This document shows positions 44,991-56,608 of a stretch of 64,000 nt of DNA, one piece after another; position 1 is the first letter of the stretch; each line of letters begins with the position of its first letter. The notes under the pieces are model-generated. The model made no database searches. It worked only from the letters and a program-made list of their open reading frames with translations, and was not told the DNA's origin. The DNA is from Lithodes maja (lineage: Eukaryota > Arthropoda > Malacostraca > Decapoda > Lithodidae): positions 33,804 to 97,803 of the forward strand of contig JBAKBP010007654.1 in assembly GCA_037953745.1 (NCBI GenBank), in the 5' to 3' direction. Position numbers and translations under genes: made by a program.

Positions 44991-45071
44991 GATGTTCTCG
45001 TGTTCTAGCTGTTCCCAACTTGCAATGTAATGCAACCTTTTATCCGAATCAAGAACCACCGCTGCCGCCAA

Positions 45072-48000
45072 TGTTATGCCCTGTTTTTCTACAGGTTTAA
45101 CTTAGGTAATGTGAGTTCTGAATGACTGGGTATATAAGGCTACATGCACAATACAAGGTATGAGGAATAGAGAACACAAAATAAACACACGGTAACACGA
45201 CACAAGTTCACGTTTATTGACGTAAATAAATAAAGAGTATAGAAAGATAGTAATTCTCGTACAAAACAAATAATAGAAGGGAACTGCTAGCATTAGCAGA
45301 TCTGGATGGAGCCTAGTCTCCCACTTCCAACGTTCAGGTATATTCTTCTGATCACGGGTTTAATTAGCAAGTTTTTATTTTACTGGAAGCCCTCAATATA
45401 TTCATATAATTCAATGTCACTGATTTGACCTCTTGCTGGCTGGTCGCGTGCCCAAGTAGCAGCTCACAGTTAGGATTAGACACGCGTATATTGTAGAACA
45501 CGGAATCTCTAGTAACCTCATGGGGGTACTGATCTAAGTTTTATATTCCTATGGCAGAAATACGTAGAACACAAATCAGTGGGCGAACGTTAGATATCAC
45601 TAGAGTTTTAATATCTGAATAAGGTAATTACGAGAGTCAAGGTCGCCTGTTAATTAAAGAGCACTGATCGCTTAGTATGTCCCAAATGGAATGGTTAAAT
45701 ATGAATTACACTGGGCAAGGTTTTAGCCACTTTATAGAAAGTTAATAAGTGAGTATCAAGCTAGTACTATAACACTTAGTACTAGCAACATGAATCTTGA
45801 ATAGTATTTGTAGATCTGGTCCTGGTTATCTTGCTTCCGGTGATGTTGGGGGCTAACGACTGGTTCCCTGGCCGTCCAGATGGTCCAAAATGTAGGAAGT
45901 TCTCAAGTCGGATCTCTTGACGATCGTTGCTGGCTACACACTTATATACCCACGAATTTGTGTGAAGGTTATAAGGTGCACATTAGGACTTGTACATGGA
46001 CAGATGCTTCTATCAGTCTTCTCTGCCACGGAGTCTGCCGGATCTGGAATCTCTCAACTCCGGAACAACACAAGGGCAGAGCTAGAGGTAAACTGCAGGG
46101 TAGTGACCACTGGTTGGTGTCTAGCTTTCAACTGATTTGACTGGGGGCGGGAACTAGATTTATAGGCTCGGTTCTGGACCCTGTAGACAGTAAGGATCTC
46201 GAGTCTTATGGACTTATTTGAGCTCTCAATAGATATGGGGACTAGGTAAGATGGTATTTACTCTTGTGGCACATGGCTATAGGAAGCCTTTATATTTTCA
46301 TATAACTGAGCCTTAGTAAGAGGTACTATTTTGGCTATACTGGAAGTATTTAGGGGAGAGAGACTGGATCTACTTTGCGAGGAGGATGGGGACAGCTGTG
46401 ATAGGAGCGTCTCTCTTAGATTGTTCAATCTTCATTCTATGGTATAGCTGAGGTGCTAATTTAGTGATCAGAGCATGCAAGAAAGGTAAATGGTTTATTG
46501 TGAGTTAATAGAGGTTAGTAAAGGTGTTAGTCATGCATGGTTAGTTCATTGATAGGAAGAATTCCTGTGCTACCTGGCAATGACTCATAAGTCAAAACAG
46601 GGGCCAGGTATACCTCCGCGGGGGTGGGGGTCTCCCTCCTCGGGTGGGCAAAAAGGGGGAGCTGGGCGCCCTCTCTCTGTGATAGTCGTCCGGCGGCTGT
46701 GGCTAGGGGCTTGCCATATCACCAGTGTTTGTAATAACCCTCTGTGTATGAGACAGATGTGGGCATCCTTAATACCAAAACCGAAGGTGCCTTGGCTAGC
46801 TGGTTTTACTCGGCTGGTTTTTAATTGTAGGGTTTGCTGGATGTGGTGGAGACAGGGTTGCTAACTCTGCCACATTTATCTGGAAGTATGGCAATAGAAG
46901 TTAGTTACTGGCGAGGCGGCTAGCCTCGCACCGACGACCATTGGGTGCAGAGTTGTGAATGGGTTGTAAGAGAATAGATGGCATGCAAGGGGCTAGTAAA
47001 GTTCTAATGTTGTTCTGGCCTACTAAGTGAAGGTAGGCTGGATAGTATATATATAAAAGGTTGGAGAGTGTTAGCAACGGGCAATTCAAGGATCTTCAAG
47101 AGGTATGAGAGAGAGGCTAGGTCGGACAAGAGTAGAGAAGTGCGGGGTCTTATAATGAGAGGGGAGGAGTGCAGGGGGGCTATAGGGGAATTTGACCCTA
47201 AGGTCTCTGGGTGTGGGGGTGGCATTAGGCTGCAGTTGATATGGAAGTTTGAAAAAGGCAGTAGAATACGTTAGCCAAATGCTACCGGGGAATGCAACTA
47301 TGGGGTGGTATATGAGTCTGGAAAAGATAGAGTTATGTGATCAGTCCGAGGGGTTATGGATACTATTAGTTGGCCCTGGGAACTGCGTTTTCTATGAGAT
47401 ATAAATATACCAACAACAGCGGCAGTTCGTAGGGGTACTTAGTTATTGTTTCAGGGTACTTATGACAGATACTGGTAACCAGGTTATCTTATACAATCTC
47501 TGGTTGGGGTAAGAGGTGTATGACACGAAGTAAATTGGCGTAGTGTGGACTGTGGATACGAAGGAGGCAAGGGGAAGACGTATGACAATTGTGGAACAGT
47601 AAAGGGAAAAAGGTGAACACAATGGCGGATAAAAATACTTAACCTAAGGATTGAATACATAGATTTATGGGGCGATGGGTTTTCAGAAGCTTAGTCTGGC
47701 AAGACAAGATGTTAGGGAATGTTAATATTAATACTTAAACTAAGGATTGCATACATCGATGAACGATGACATTATAGTCGTCGTCCTAATAAGGTGATGA
47801 AACCTGGTTGATCTGTACTTGGCACAATACGACACAAGGACAGTGCCGCTATGTCGTATCAATACTGGTGGCAGTTAATATTAGAGACACTTAGTTACTA
47901 GAGGAACAATGCAAGGGGGCGACTGAGCACGGGTTACATATATCTATACTCGTCATGGGAAATGATATACAAGGTCTAGGGACAGGCGGGGGTGTTTTAA

Positions 48001-48378
48001 CTTCTAAGATATATAACATCTACTTCTCGGATGTAAGAACATACATAGATATAATTATGGCTGTCTGATGTGTTGGCATTGGCTCAACATAGGGACAGGG
48101 CATGGGTGTTTTTAATATGAATGTATATTCCTGTTCATCATCTTTGTAGTTAGGAGTGTAGGACACGAGGGGTAGTGTACGTGAGGTGTGGAAAATGGTC
48201 AGTTTAGAAACGGTAGATAGGTGCGGCCTGGAGCTGCTTAGCCCTGCGGGCTTGGGCCTGTCTGAAATGGCTGGCTCGGTCAGCTGGTCCTTTCGTTCTG
48301 TGGACCTTTCTTCCGGGTGTTTCTGTGTGGTGTTCGCTCGTGGCTTCTGTGGTGGGCTTCTTGTTCTGGGGCATTTTA
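45072..48378 (-). repeat. Gypsy-4, 5' LTR (3.3 kb)
   Basis: 3307 bp, the partner of 35028-38338. Scattered differences include those near 45353, 45844-45871 and 47452. Followed on the right by the target duplication CTTGT (48379-48383). Confidence 0.88.
45082..45140 (-). promoter_or_regulatory. Putative gypsy-4 core promoter near the 3' edge of the LTR
   Basis: On the minus strand CTTATATACCC (TATATA at 45131-45136) is followed within about 20 bases by a TCATTCAG initiator-like motif, and the LTR ends about 50 bases later. The same arrangement is at 35087-35092. If this is the promoter, nearly the whole 3.3 kb is U3 and R-U5 is very short. Inferred from motifs only. Confidence 0.4.
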
Positions 48379-48383
48379 CTTGT

Positions 48384-49189
48384 ATTCATTTCGAAAAGGA
48401 GGATTTTCAGTATTACAGTGTAAATGTTTACCTGGTTGTGTTTATTCAGATGATGTAAAACGTAGCAATAATTAACAATGTATTACTATGCCAATACACT
48501 ATTTTGAATTTGAATTAAATGTTTACCTTGCAATGGTGTGTAATAAACGGTTGTTGTGTAATGTAACGATGGCAATTATGACGTGAATTGCTAGGTACGA
48601 TTAGTCGTGTGTGTGTGTGTGTGTTGTAATAGACATAATGCTTTACAGTGGGTGACAAACATTTAAAATAGAAGTGTCTGCTTCATGAAATACAACACAA
48701 CGAACTATGCAATGTGATATTACATGTTATCATCTGGTTATGAAATTCAGGTGTGAAACGGCAATGGGTTATCAGTAGTGATATATGGGGGTATTATGTA
48801 ATACCACACAAAGTTAAGCTTCGGACGCTAATAGGTTTATATATTCGGTATTAAATTAGTAATACATGTATATAAAACTCTAAAGGGTTAAGGCTATATA
48901 AGCATCGCATCGTGATATTACGTTTAGCAATGGCTATAGATACCTTTTCGATGTTAGTATTATAGTATCTGATATATTGCAATGTTTACACAGCGTAACA
49001 AGGTTAATAGCATGATATAAATGGATGAATTATATGTGAATACCGGTATGTGTTTAATAGTTACTACTATGGATGACGTATGATGAATCACACACACACA
49101 CACACACAATGAAAGCCTGGCCATTCACTGCGGTTTGGTAGAGTTTCTTTACATTCTTAATTCTTTTATAGCTATCCGTGTTTATTGTT
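48384..49189. other. AT-rich non-coding DNA with (GT)n and (CA)n
   Basis: A (GT)n tract lies near 48611-48628 and a (CA)n tract near 49090-49108. No gene or clear element is visible. Confidence 0.5.
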
Positions 49190-49450
49190 GAAACAGGAGG
49201 GAATAACACAACATGGTATGTTTGTCATTTATATATCAGATTCTGTAGTATGAATCGTATCGTAGCATAACAACAGCTCAATAATTTTACATGGCAGACT
49301 GAGTGAAGCATCTATTGGTTCGGAAGGTGTGTTCGTAGGTGTGCGGCCTTGTGATAGTTAAAGTGGGCTGTCGTCCAGAAACATTACGCTCCCATTGTCC
49401 GGGCCCTATCCAGGTGTCTCAGAAACTGCGGTTTCTGACTGTACTGTATA
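49190..49450 (-). repeat. Dispersed repeat R, copy 2 (reverse orientation)
   Basis: The reverse complement matches 24978-25248, including the CAGAAACTGCGGTTTCTG hairpin (around 49421-49438), the GTCCGGGCCCTATC block and the TTTACATGGCAGACTGAGTGA block. The left limit fades near 49190. Same unknown repeat class as copy 1. Confidence 0.58.
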
Positions 49451-49964
49451 CATAGTGATATATACCTTGTGAAGTGATACAATTACCTCTCCTGGCTACT
49501 TTCAAACGATTTTAAGCAACCAGCAAGCTGATTCCTGTGATTTAAGTGTTGAGTATACTGTATAAGTGTGTCCTATATTATAGCCTATTATTGATATTGT
49601 GTGATCAGTTAATAATTAATTATCATTGAGTTTTTGTAAATTCATATTATTTTGTTATTTCCCTTTGATTGCATTATTATTGTTATTAGTGTAAAGCATT
49701 GCATTAATTTGTGATTAGTTTCAGAAGAAATATTTTCTTAAGTGTGCATCTCACATTTAAATAGTTGTATTCATTACTTGTATTGCTTTTAGTAACATAT
49801 TATGCATTTCCTTAAGTTATTAAATCTATATTAACCATTTCCAGTGATCTAGAGAAAATATTAATTCTTTTGTGATATAACTATTTTTACCTTGCATTGC
49901 TTCAGTAAAGGTTTCCAGTTATTTATTTTGTTCACTTGTATATTTTCTGATAATCTTAGTGCAT
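49451..49964 (+). other. AT-rich stretch, probably U3 part of gypsy-3 5' LTR
   Basis: It leads without a break into the sequence repeated at the gypsy-3 3' end. The matching part of the 3' LTR is deleted, so it cannot be proven by comparison and the LTR start is not fixed. No ORF. Confidence 0.4.
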
Positions 49965-50101
49965 TATATATTCTTATTGCTCGTCCTGAAGAGACTGATT
50001 TTTATTTGTTACATATTGATACTTCCTTTAATTAAATTAAGAATTTTTATTCTAATAGTTTCCTTGAACTGGATATTTTGAGGTGTAAGTTGACATTAGT
50101 C

Positions 50102-52399
50102 TATCTATCTATCTATCTATTGCCTGACGCCGTGATCCCCGAAGGGGTGGCCACGAACGAACCGCCCCCATGCACCTCTGTCCCCAGTCAGTCGACACTC
50201 ATCCCCCCAACCAGCACTGCCTTCGTTCATGTACTTCCTCACTCCATCCTTCCACCTCTCATTCGGTCTACCTCTCCCTCTTTGTCCCTCCACCTCGCTC
50301 TCGTACACCTTCTTAGTCATTCTCTCGCTTTCCATACGTTCCATATGGCCGAACCATCTCAAGTTGTTCCTTTTCACACTTTCCAGCACATCTACCTCCA
50401 CACCACACCTCCTTCTTACTTAATTCCTCATTAGTCTGTCTATCCCTCCATGTAACTCCGCATGCACTCCTTAAGTAATTCATTTCCACTGCCCTCACTC
50501 TTGGTCTGAGTCTCTCAACCAACGTCCATGCTTCGCTTCCGTAAGTCAGTGTCGGGATTACCACACTGTCATGAAAGGACTTCTTCACTTCCATACTGAC
50601 CACCCTATTTCTTGTTACTGCTTTTAGCATTCCTACAACCCTCTTCCCCTGTTGTACCCTCTCCCACACTTCTTCATCCATAGTCCCATCTTTACTCAAC
50701 ACACTGCCCAGATACTTAAAAGAGTTGATGATCTCCATAGCCTGACCGTTCAGCTTCACCTCACACTCTGTGACTTCACCCCTTTCGAAGACCATAACCT
50801 TGCTCTTCCCCACATTTACCTTCAAATTCCGTTTTTCGCACACTGTTCCAAACTCATTTACCAGACCCTGCAACTCCCATTCATTATCACTCATCAGAAC
50901 TGTATCATCCGCACACAGCAGTATAGGTAGCTTCCACTCAATTCCCTCCCTTTTCAACGATACACCAACATCCACTGCTCTTGATAGTATTTCTTTCATG
51001 ACTCCATCCATATATACAGTAAACAACCACAGGGACATCACACACCCCTGTTTCAAACCAACATTCAGGTCAAAGAACTCGCTCTGCTCACTCTCCACAC
51101 GTACTGCCGCCTTTGCATCCTCATACATGCTCTTCACTGCTTTCAGCAACTTGCCCTCTACTCCGTATATTTTAAGTAGCCTACTTTCCACAAACCTTCT
51201 CTATCCACTCTGTCATAGGCCTTCTCCAAGTCCATAAAGGCAACATACACCTTTTGTTTCTTCTCCAGATATTTCTCCACAACACAATTCAGGGTAAAAA
51301 TCTGATCTACACATCCTCTTCCCTTCCTAAATCCTCCCTGCTCATCGCCTATCCATTTTCCGTTCTCACTCTCACTCTCTCAATCACTACCCTACTGTAT
51401 ACCTTCCCTACTACGCTTAGAAGACATATTCCTCGGTGGTTGCCACACACTCCTCTTTCCCCTTTGCCCTTATATAGGGGGACTATTCTGCCAGTCTTCC
51501 AGTCATCGGGTGCACTCCCCTTCTCCCATGCTAGTTTGCACATTTTCCCTACCCATTCGATCACTATCTCACCACCATACCTCAACATTTCCCCACACAC
51601 TCCATCTGTTCCTGGTGCTTTCCCCAACTTCACTCTTTTCATGGCTTACCACACTTCTGACCTCCTGATCCCCACCTCCTCCTCCACTACTTCTCTTCTT
51701 CTCCCTCCCATACCATATCCAGCTATGTTTGCTGGCTCTTCATTCCTTACATTTAGCAACTCATTGAAGTACTCACTCCATCTTTCGACTCTCTCTTGCT
51801 TCTCGGCTAGCATTCTCCCATTCTTATCTTTCACACCCTTACTGTTTCCCTTGCTACCTTCCCTAACTTTCTTGACTTCTTTCCAGAACAGTTGCTTACT
51901 CTCCCTCCATTTTACACTCAGATTCCTTCCAAATTCCTCATCTACTCTTCTCTTACTTTCCTTCACTACTCTCTTCACCACCCTCTTACTCTCCACGTAC
52001 CTGGCTCGTTTCTGTCTCTCGAAATCTTCATTCCCTCTACTACCCAATCACTCTCTATATGCTTTCGTATTTTCTTCCACAGCTATTCTTACCTCTTCTG
52101 TCCACCATGCTGTACCTTTCACTCCCCTCCCTCTTCTCCTCACTCCACACATACATAATCAATCAATGACTTCCGTTCCACCACTGTCTTATCCTTCATC
52201 GTCAACACCCGTTTCCACGTGTACCTGTGGATCATTCTGTGTCGGAAGAAGGTGTTGGCTATCCACAGCCTCCTCCCCACACATACGTCCACAAGTGCAC
52301 TACCATTCCCATTCACCTCTGATGGTACCCCCCACCCTCCCACCACTCCCTCAACTTTCCTATCACCCACCTTACCATTCATATTGACATTTGTCATTA
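50102..52399 (-). mobile_element. LINE-2 copy 1 (RTE-like), 5'-truncated, inserted in gypsy-3 LTR
   Basis: A minus-strand insertion of 2298 bp with a perfect 12-bp target duplication, TTGACATTAGTC. Its 3' end is a (GATA)n-type tail (about 50102-50120 on the plus strand). It starts inside the endonuclease, so it is 5'-truncated, as is usual for target-primed insertions. The family recurs at 57973-59736. Confidence 0.88.
50117..52396 (-). pseudogene. LINE-2 copy 1: endonuclease C-terminus and reverse transcriptase, frameshifted
   Basis: Minus-strand pieces in order: end of an APE-type endonuclease (NGNGSALVDVC, IANTFFRH, SLIDYV; 52396-52140); a basic linker (52047-51646); RT start with KAPGTDGVCGEML and IVPLYKGKG (51642-51349); RT core from 51191 with GLKQGCVMS and the active site written CADD (LLCADDTVLM), where copy 2 has FADD; a thumb region with FKYLGSVLS and YGSEAW; and a C-terminal NLRWFGHMERM tail (50401-50117). 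Several frame changes separate the pieces. The clade is probably RTE-like, but this is not certain from motifs alone. Confidence 0.8.
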
Positions 52400-52466
52400 T
52401 TGACATTAGTCTTGACTTTAAAGTTAGCCTATTGTTTGTCATTTCACCTCGCCCAAAATATAATAT

Positions 52467-52477
52467 TGGCGACCTTG
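52467..52477 (+). other. Gypsy-3 primer-binding site
   Basis: TGGCGACCTTG, identical to the PBS of gypsy copies 1 and 2, lies just after the 5' LTR end. It supports a common lineage for the three elements. Confidence 0.6.
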
Positions 52478-52541
52478 AGCCAGAATCTTCGGGACTTATT
52501 TAAGAATATTTTAATTTATTTGATTGTATATTTAAGTGTTC

Positions 52542-54196
52542 ATGATGTCTTCTTCAACTATTTCTACCTTTGAGAAAGCTAAAGATATTGTAGAGAGTGT
52601 TAAGACAGTTGTTGAGGTAGAAAGTAGGAATACAAATGAACTCAAAGTACTTGCACAATACCTGCAGCTTGCTCCTCCTTCAAGTGCCCATAAAGATCAA
52701 ATTGTTGACATGATTAATACAAAACTATTTAATCTAACTTCTCCAGTTTATAATAATAATAATAGTTCTTAAAGCTAGCGCATGCGCCAGCTAAGGATAA
52801 CCCAATAAGGCCGATTAGGCGTATTTCCATTGGGGTCCTGTACTATTACCCCATCCCCTTGCTCATGAGGGACGGTAACGACTCAGTGCTTGTGAAAAAC
52901 CTTTAATGCACCGAGCGTGGGCGCGATCCTGGGCCTTCTGGGTGGAAGTCCAAGACGCTAGTCACTACACCAGCGAGCCGCCATGAATGTACAATTAGAG
53001 CTTGCAAAGATTAAACTAGCTAAAGCACAGGCTCAACAGGCACAGGCACAAGCACAGGCACAGGCTTAACAGGCACAGGCACAAGCACAGGCACAGGCTC
53101 AACAGGCACAGGCACAGGCTGAGTCTCACACTAAGCTTGAAATTGCTAATTTAGACCATGAGTACTGCATGACACAGGGAGGTCATCTAATCCTGATAAT
53201 TATGATGTGGCCAAAATTTTTAGACTTGTCCCTGTCTTTAATGAATCTGATGTAACTAAATACTTTCAATTGTTTGAGAAGGCAGCTAATGGTTTCAAAT
53301 GGCTCAGGCAATATTGGTCAATACTCCTTCAGAGTGCACTCACTGGTAAAGCTCAATTTACTTATGCATCTTTGTCTCAGGATCAGTCTGATGATTATGA
53401 TGTAGTTCAGAGCCTGATTCTTAAGGCCTATGAGCTTGTTCCTGAAGCCTACAGAGCTAAATTTAGGACCACTTACTAGCAGGATAATCAATCTCATGTT
53501 GAGTATGCCAAAATTAAAGAAGATTTGTTGGATCAATGGTTAAACTCTAAGAATGTAAATGCTGACTTTGATAAATTTAAGCAGATTATCTTATTGGAGG
53601 ACTTCAAAAGATGTGTCATGAAGGATGTCAGTTTATATATTGATGAGAAAAAGGTAGACACTGTTTCTGATGCTGCAATTTTAGCTGATGAGTATGTTCT
53701 CACTCACAAACATTATACAGGTAATCACATAAAGAGATATGAGAATAAATATGTAGCCTCTTCTCAGAGTACAGGTGTAAAGAAGGAGAGTAAAGATAAT
53801 GTTTCTCAGGAAGGAAATACTAGTTCCACTTCTAACTTCTCTAAGAAGAAATGTAATTATTGTGGTAGGCTAGGTCATGTTACTGAGAAATGTTCAAGAA
53901 ACAGCGTGATGCTAACAATAAACCTGCAAATGTTCAGTCAGTTGGTCTGGTGTCCACTCTTGAGAGTTCCCAATGTCTTATAAATGACTGTTTCACCTGC
54001 TTTGAGTGTGTGGAGAGTAACGTAAGCTCTATTGATGAAGCTCCTCTTTTGAGCAGTAATTCTGTTGTACCTGCTTTGAGTGCCTTGAAGGGTAACGTAA
54101 GCTCTACTGATAAAGCTCCTTTTTTGAGCAGTGATGTGGGTGACACTCTCAAGAGTTCCTATGCAAATTTCCTGTCTGATGGTTTTGTCAGTTTAC
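52542..54196 (+). pseudogene. Gypsy-3 gag (SAP-like N-terminus, Q/A repeats, CCHC), broken
   Basis: ATG at 52542. A SAP-like helix pair (LKVLAQYLQLAP) is followed by an Asn run, where the SINE is inserted. Reading resumes near 52985 with LELAKIKLAKAQ, then a degenerate Gln-Ala tandem repeat (about 53021-53120) containing a TAA stop. A frameshift near 53170-53207 precedes the capsid-like block (LVPVFNESDVTKYFQLFEK), which parallels the LVPAFSETEVTEFFNRFEK block of copies 1 and 2. Next come a TAG stop near 53477, a second helix-rich block and the knuckle CNYCGRLGHVTEKC. The frame reaches the TTAA at 54197-54200. Non-functional. Confidence 0.75.
52775..52984 (-). mobile_element. tRNA-derived SINE inserted in gypsy-3 gag
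   Basis: On the minus strand the head reads GGCGGCTCGCTGGTGTAGTG. It has an A-box-like TGGTGTAGTGAC (plus 52961-52972) and a B-box-like GGATCGCGCCC (plus 52919-52929) about 30 bp downstream, as in a pol III tRNA promoter. A non-tRNA body of about 130 bp follows and ends near 52775. It breaks the gag frame between the Asn run and the LELAKIKLA block. No clear target duplication was found, so both ends are approximate. Confidence 0.68.
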
Positions 54197-54200
54197 TTAA

Positions 54201-54807
54201 CCCGGGAACTACGGGAAGACTCTTAAGAGTTCCCCCGGCGGACTGCGGGAAGACTCTTAAGAGTCAGGGGAAAAAAAAATCTATTTAAAACACCGAAATT
54301 TTTTATTTATTTTTATTTTTTTTTTGCCCCTGGGCCATGCAAAATATCACTCCTCTACCTCCCCTCCTTCCCCACTTTCCTCCCCTCCTTCAGTTATCAC
54401 CTATTTTCCCTGTTATTCCCTTATTCTCTGGTATATTTTCGTTCTAGCATTAGCGAGTTGCAAGCAGGGCATTGTCATCACTGTTAGCAAGCGAGTGCAA
54501 GAGAGAGAGAGAGAGTATCGATCGACAGTGTCTCTCCAGACTTGGGGAAAAGTGGCGGGAAAGGAGGTTGCCTCAGCCATACATTATGTAACTCCCGGCC
54601 TGTATCGCCGATTTTGACCATCCAAACGCTGTTTCCACTTGTTTTATTGTTGTAACAGGTTAATACCTTTATAATCAACCTATAACAGGCACATATGGAG
54701 AAGTATTAATGCTATTTATGGTAAAATAAATATTTTAGTGATGGAAACAGCTCAAATACGTGCGCACAGGCAGAGGTGTCTCATACCCCCCATGCGCACT
54801 TCAGAGG
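54201..54807 (-). mobile_element. TTAA element family A, copy 2 (607 bp), inside gypsy-3
   Basis: TTAA at 54197-54200 and 54808-54811. It is the reverse of 4220-4849: its left end CCCGGGAACTACGGG is the right end of copy 1, and its right end GTGCGCACTTCAGAGG matches the copy 1 left end. The duplicated AAGACTCTTAAGAGT segment is present. It separates gag from protease. Taking it out with one TTAA keeps the frame (54196 to 54813 in phase). Confidence 0.88.
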
Positions 54808-54811
54808 TTAA

Positions 54812-56608
54812 TGGCAGTGACAGGAAATCTGTTAACATTTTACGAGACACAGGTGCTTGCCAATCCCTACTAGTGACCAGTGTTTTAGGCTCTAATAATT
54901 CCTCTGGTGAAACTGTAATGTTGCAGGGTTTAGGGAGTAATTATTTGTCTGTCTCTCTGTGCAGAGTGAATCTTGAGTCTGATTTTGTTCAAGGTCCAGT
55001 TATGGTAGGATTGGTTGAGACACTTCCTATGTCTGGTGTGACTGTGTGACTGTTCTCCTTGGCAACGACATTGCTGGGGGTCGGGTTTGTTCAGCTCCTC
55101 GATCGTTTAGTGAGCCGGTGGCTGGAGTCGAGGACGGCTCCTCTGATGTGTTTCCTGCATGTGCTGTCACTAGGGCAAAATCTAAAGTTACTAGTGATTT
55201 AGAGGGTGATGAAGATGATGATGTTCTCTTGGCTGATACTTGTCTTGCTAATATAAACCATTCAGAGGGTGAGGCAGTTCCCTTCAGTGTGGATAATTTG
55301 TCACCTCGTGAGTTGGTCAAGTTGCAGCAGGCTGACCCAGGGTTGGAAGGTTTAGCTAGTTCTGCTTGTAGTGAGGGAGAGTCAGCTAGTGCTTCTACTT
55401 GTTACTATTTTAAGTCAGGAGTATTAATGAGAAAGTGGAGACCCCCAACGTCATCAACAGACTGTGAATGGGAGGTTGTGTATCAAATTGTCATTCCTCG
55501 AGTTTGTAGGCGGGATATCATTAGGGTGGCTCATGACTCCAGTTTGGCAAGACACATGGGAGTGAGGAAGACTGCAGCCCATATTTTGAAGCATTTTTAC
55601 TGGCCAGGTATTTTCAAGGATGTTTCCTGGCATTGCGAATCTTGTCACACCTGTCAAGTAGTGGGGAAGTGTAATAAAAAAGAGAAAGTTGCACCACTCA
55701 TTCCCATTCCTCCCTTTGAGACGCCATTCACTCGGGTGTTAGTTGATATTGTAGGACCTCTTCCCAAGACTTCTTCAGGGTTTTCCTATTTGCTGACACT
55801 CATTGACATTGCTACTCGTTATCCTAAAGCAATCCCTCTCAGAAATATTTCGGCGAAGAATGTAGTGAAGAACCCAATTCTTCACCAGATTTGGATTGCC
55901 TAAGGAGGTACAGTCAGATCAAGGGAGCAATGTTATGTCCAATGTTTTTAAGCAGTCTTTGAAAGAGTTGAGCATCACACAGATCACGTCTTCTGCATAT
56001 CATCCTCAAACACAGGGAGCTCTGGAGAGATATCATCAGACATTCAAATCTATGCTGAGGAAATACTGCTTGGAACACCAGAAAGATTGGGATAAAGGTC
56101 TTCCTTATGTGCTGTTTGCTTCAAGAGAGTCTCCAAATGAATCACTAGGCTTCTCTTCGGGCATGAAGTAAGAGGTCCTATTAAGTTGTTGAAGGAGTTT
56201 TGGCTGTCGGAATCGGATGACGTCAACCTGCTGGAATATGTGGCAAACTTTAAGGAGCGGTTATCAACAGTGTTCCAGCTAGCTCGAGAGAATTTGGGAA
56301 CTGCTCAGAAGATGAAAACATGGTATGACAAGAACTCAAGAATACGCAAGTTTCAGCCAGGTGATCAGGTCCTAGTTTTGCTGCCAGTACACGGACAACC
56401 TCTTCAAGCCAAGTTTAGTGGACCGTACACGGTGGAGAAGAAAGCCAGTGATGTCAACTACGTTATTGCCATGCCAGATCGTAGGAAGAGCAAACAACTT
56501 TGTCACATCAACATGCTAAAATTGTACCACAGGAGAGACCCTGATAAACCCGTCTGCACTGTAGCTGTTCCTCAAGCCCCGAAAGTGAGGCACTCCCATG
56601 CAGTATGA
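54812..56608 (+). pseudogene. Gypsy-3 protease and integrase
   Basis: The protease carries LRDTGA (Asp codon 54846-54848). A frameshift near 55040 leads to LLGNDIAGG, the second protease landmark. The integrase H2C2 finger (HMGVRKTAAH..CHTC) and core follow: first Asp in LVDIVGPLP (codon 55745-55747), second Asp in QSDQGSN after a 1-nt shift near 55890, Glu in GALERYHQT. Another shift near 56165 precedes KLLKEFW and a GPY/F-like module (FSGPYTVEKK). The frame ends at 56608, overlapping the RT frame by 4 nt. Integrase lies before RT, as in copies 1 and 2. Confidence 0.83.

Larger units (their letters stand above)
35028..48378 (-). mobile_element. Gypsy-4: minus-strand Ty3/gypsy element with 3.3-kb LTRs, decayed
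   Basis: Two long direct repeats, 35028-38338 and 45072-48378, are about 99% alike by eye and flanked by CTTGT (35023-35027, 48379-48383). Read on the minus strand: 5' LTR, PBS TGGCGGCAGCG (45060-45070), gag, protease, proline-rich linker, RT, integrase, an extra ORF, purine tract (38339-38352) and 3' LTR. The order is the usual RT-before-integrase. Gag is interrupted by a TTAA element, reading frames are broken by stops and frameshifts, and RNase H is missing. It belongs to a different lineage from gypsy copies 1 and 2. Confidence 0.9.
49965..52464 (+). repeat. Gypsy-3 5' LTR, 3' portion, split by LINE-2 insertion
   Basis: 49965-50101 and 52400-52464 together match 57681-57868 (TCTTATTGCTCGTCC .. 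TTGACATTAGTC .. CACCTCGCCC). The LINE between them is flanked by TTGACATTAGTC at 50090-50101 and 52400-52411. The 3' LTR has this sequence only once (57805-57816). Confidence 0.85.

Noticed and set aside
51254..52387. 377-codon plus-strand ORF, Ser/Pro/Leu-rich
   Set aside because: It is antisense to the LINE-2 endonuclease/RT, which shows clear motifs on the minus strand.
52910..52985. A genuine tRNA gene
   Set aside because: A- and B-box-like motifs are present, but the cloverleaf is poor and a non-tRNA body follows. The position inside gag fits a SINE.
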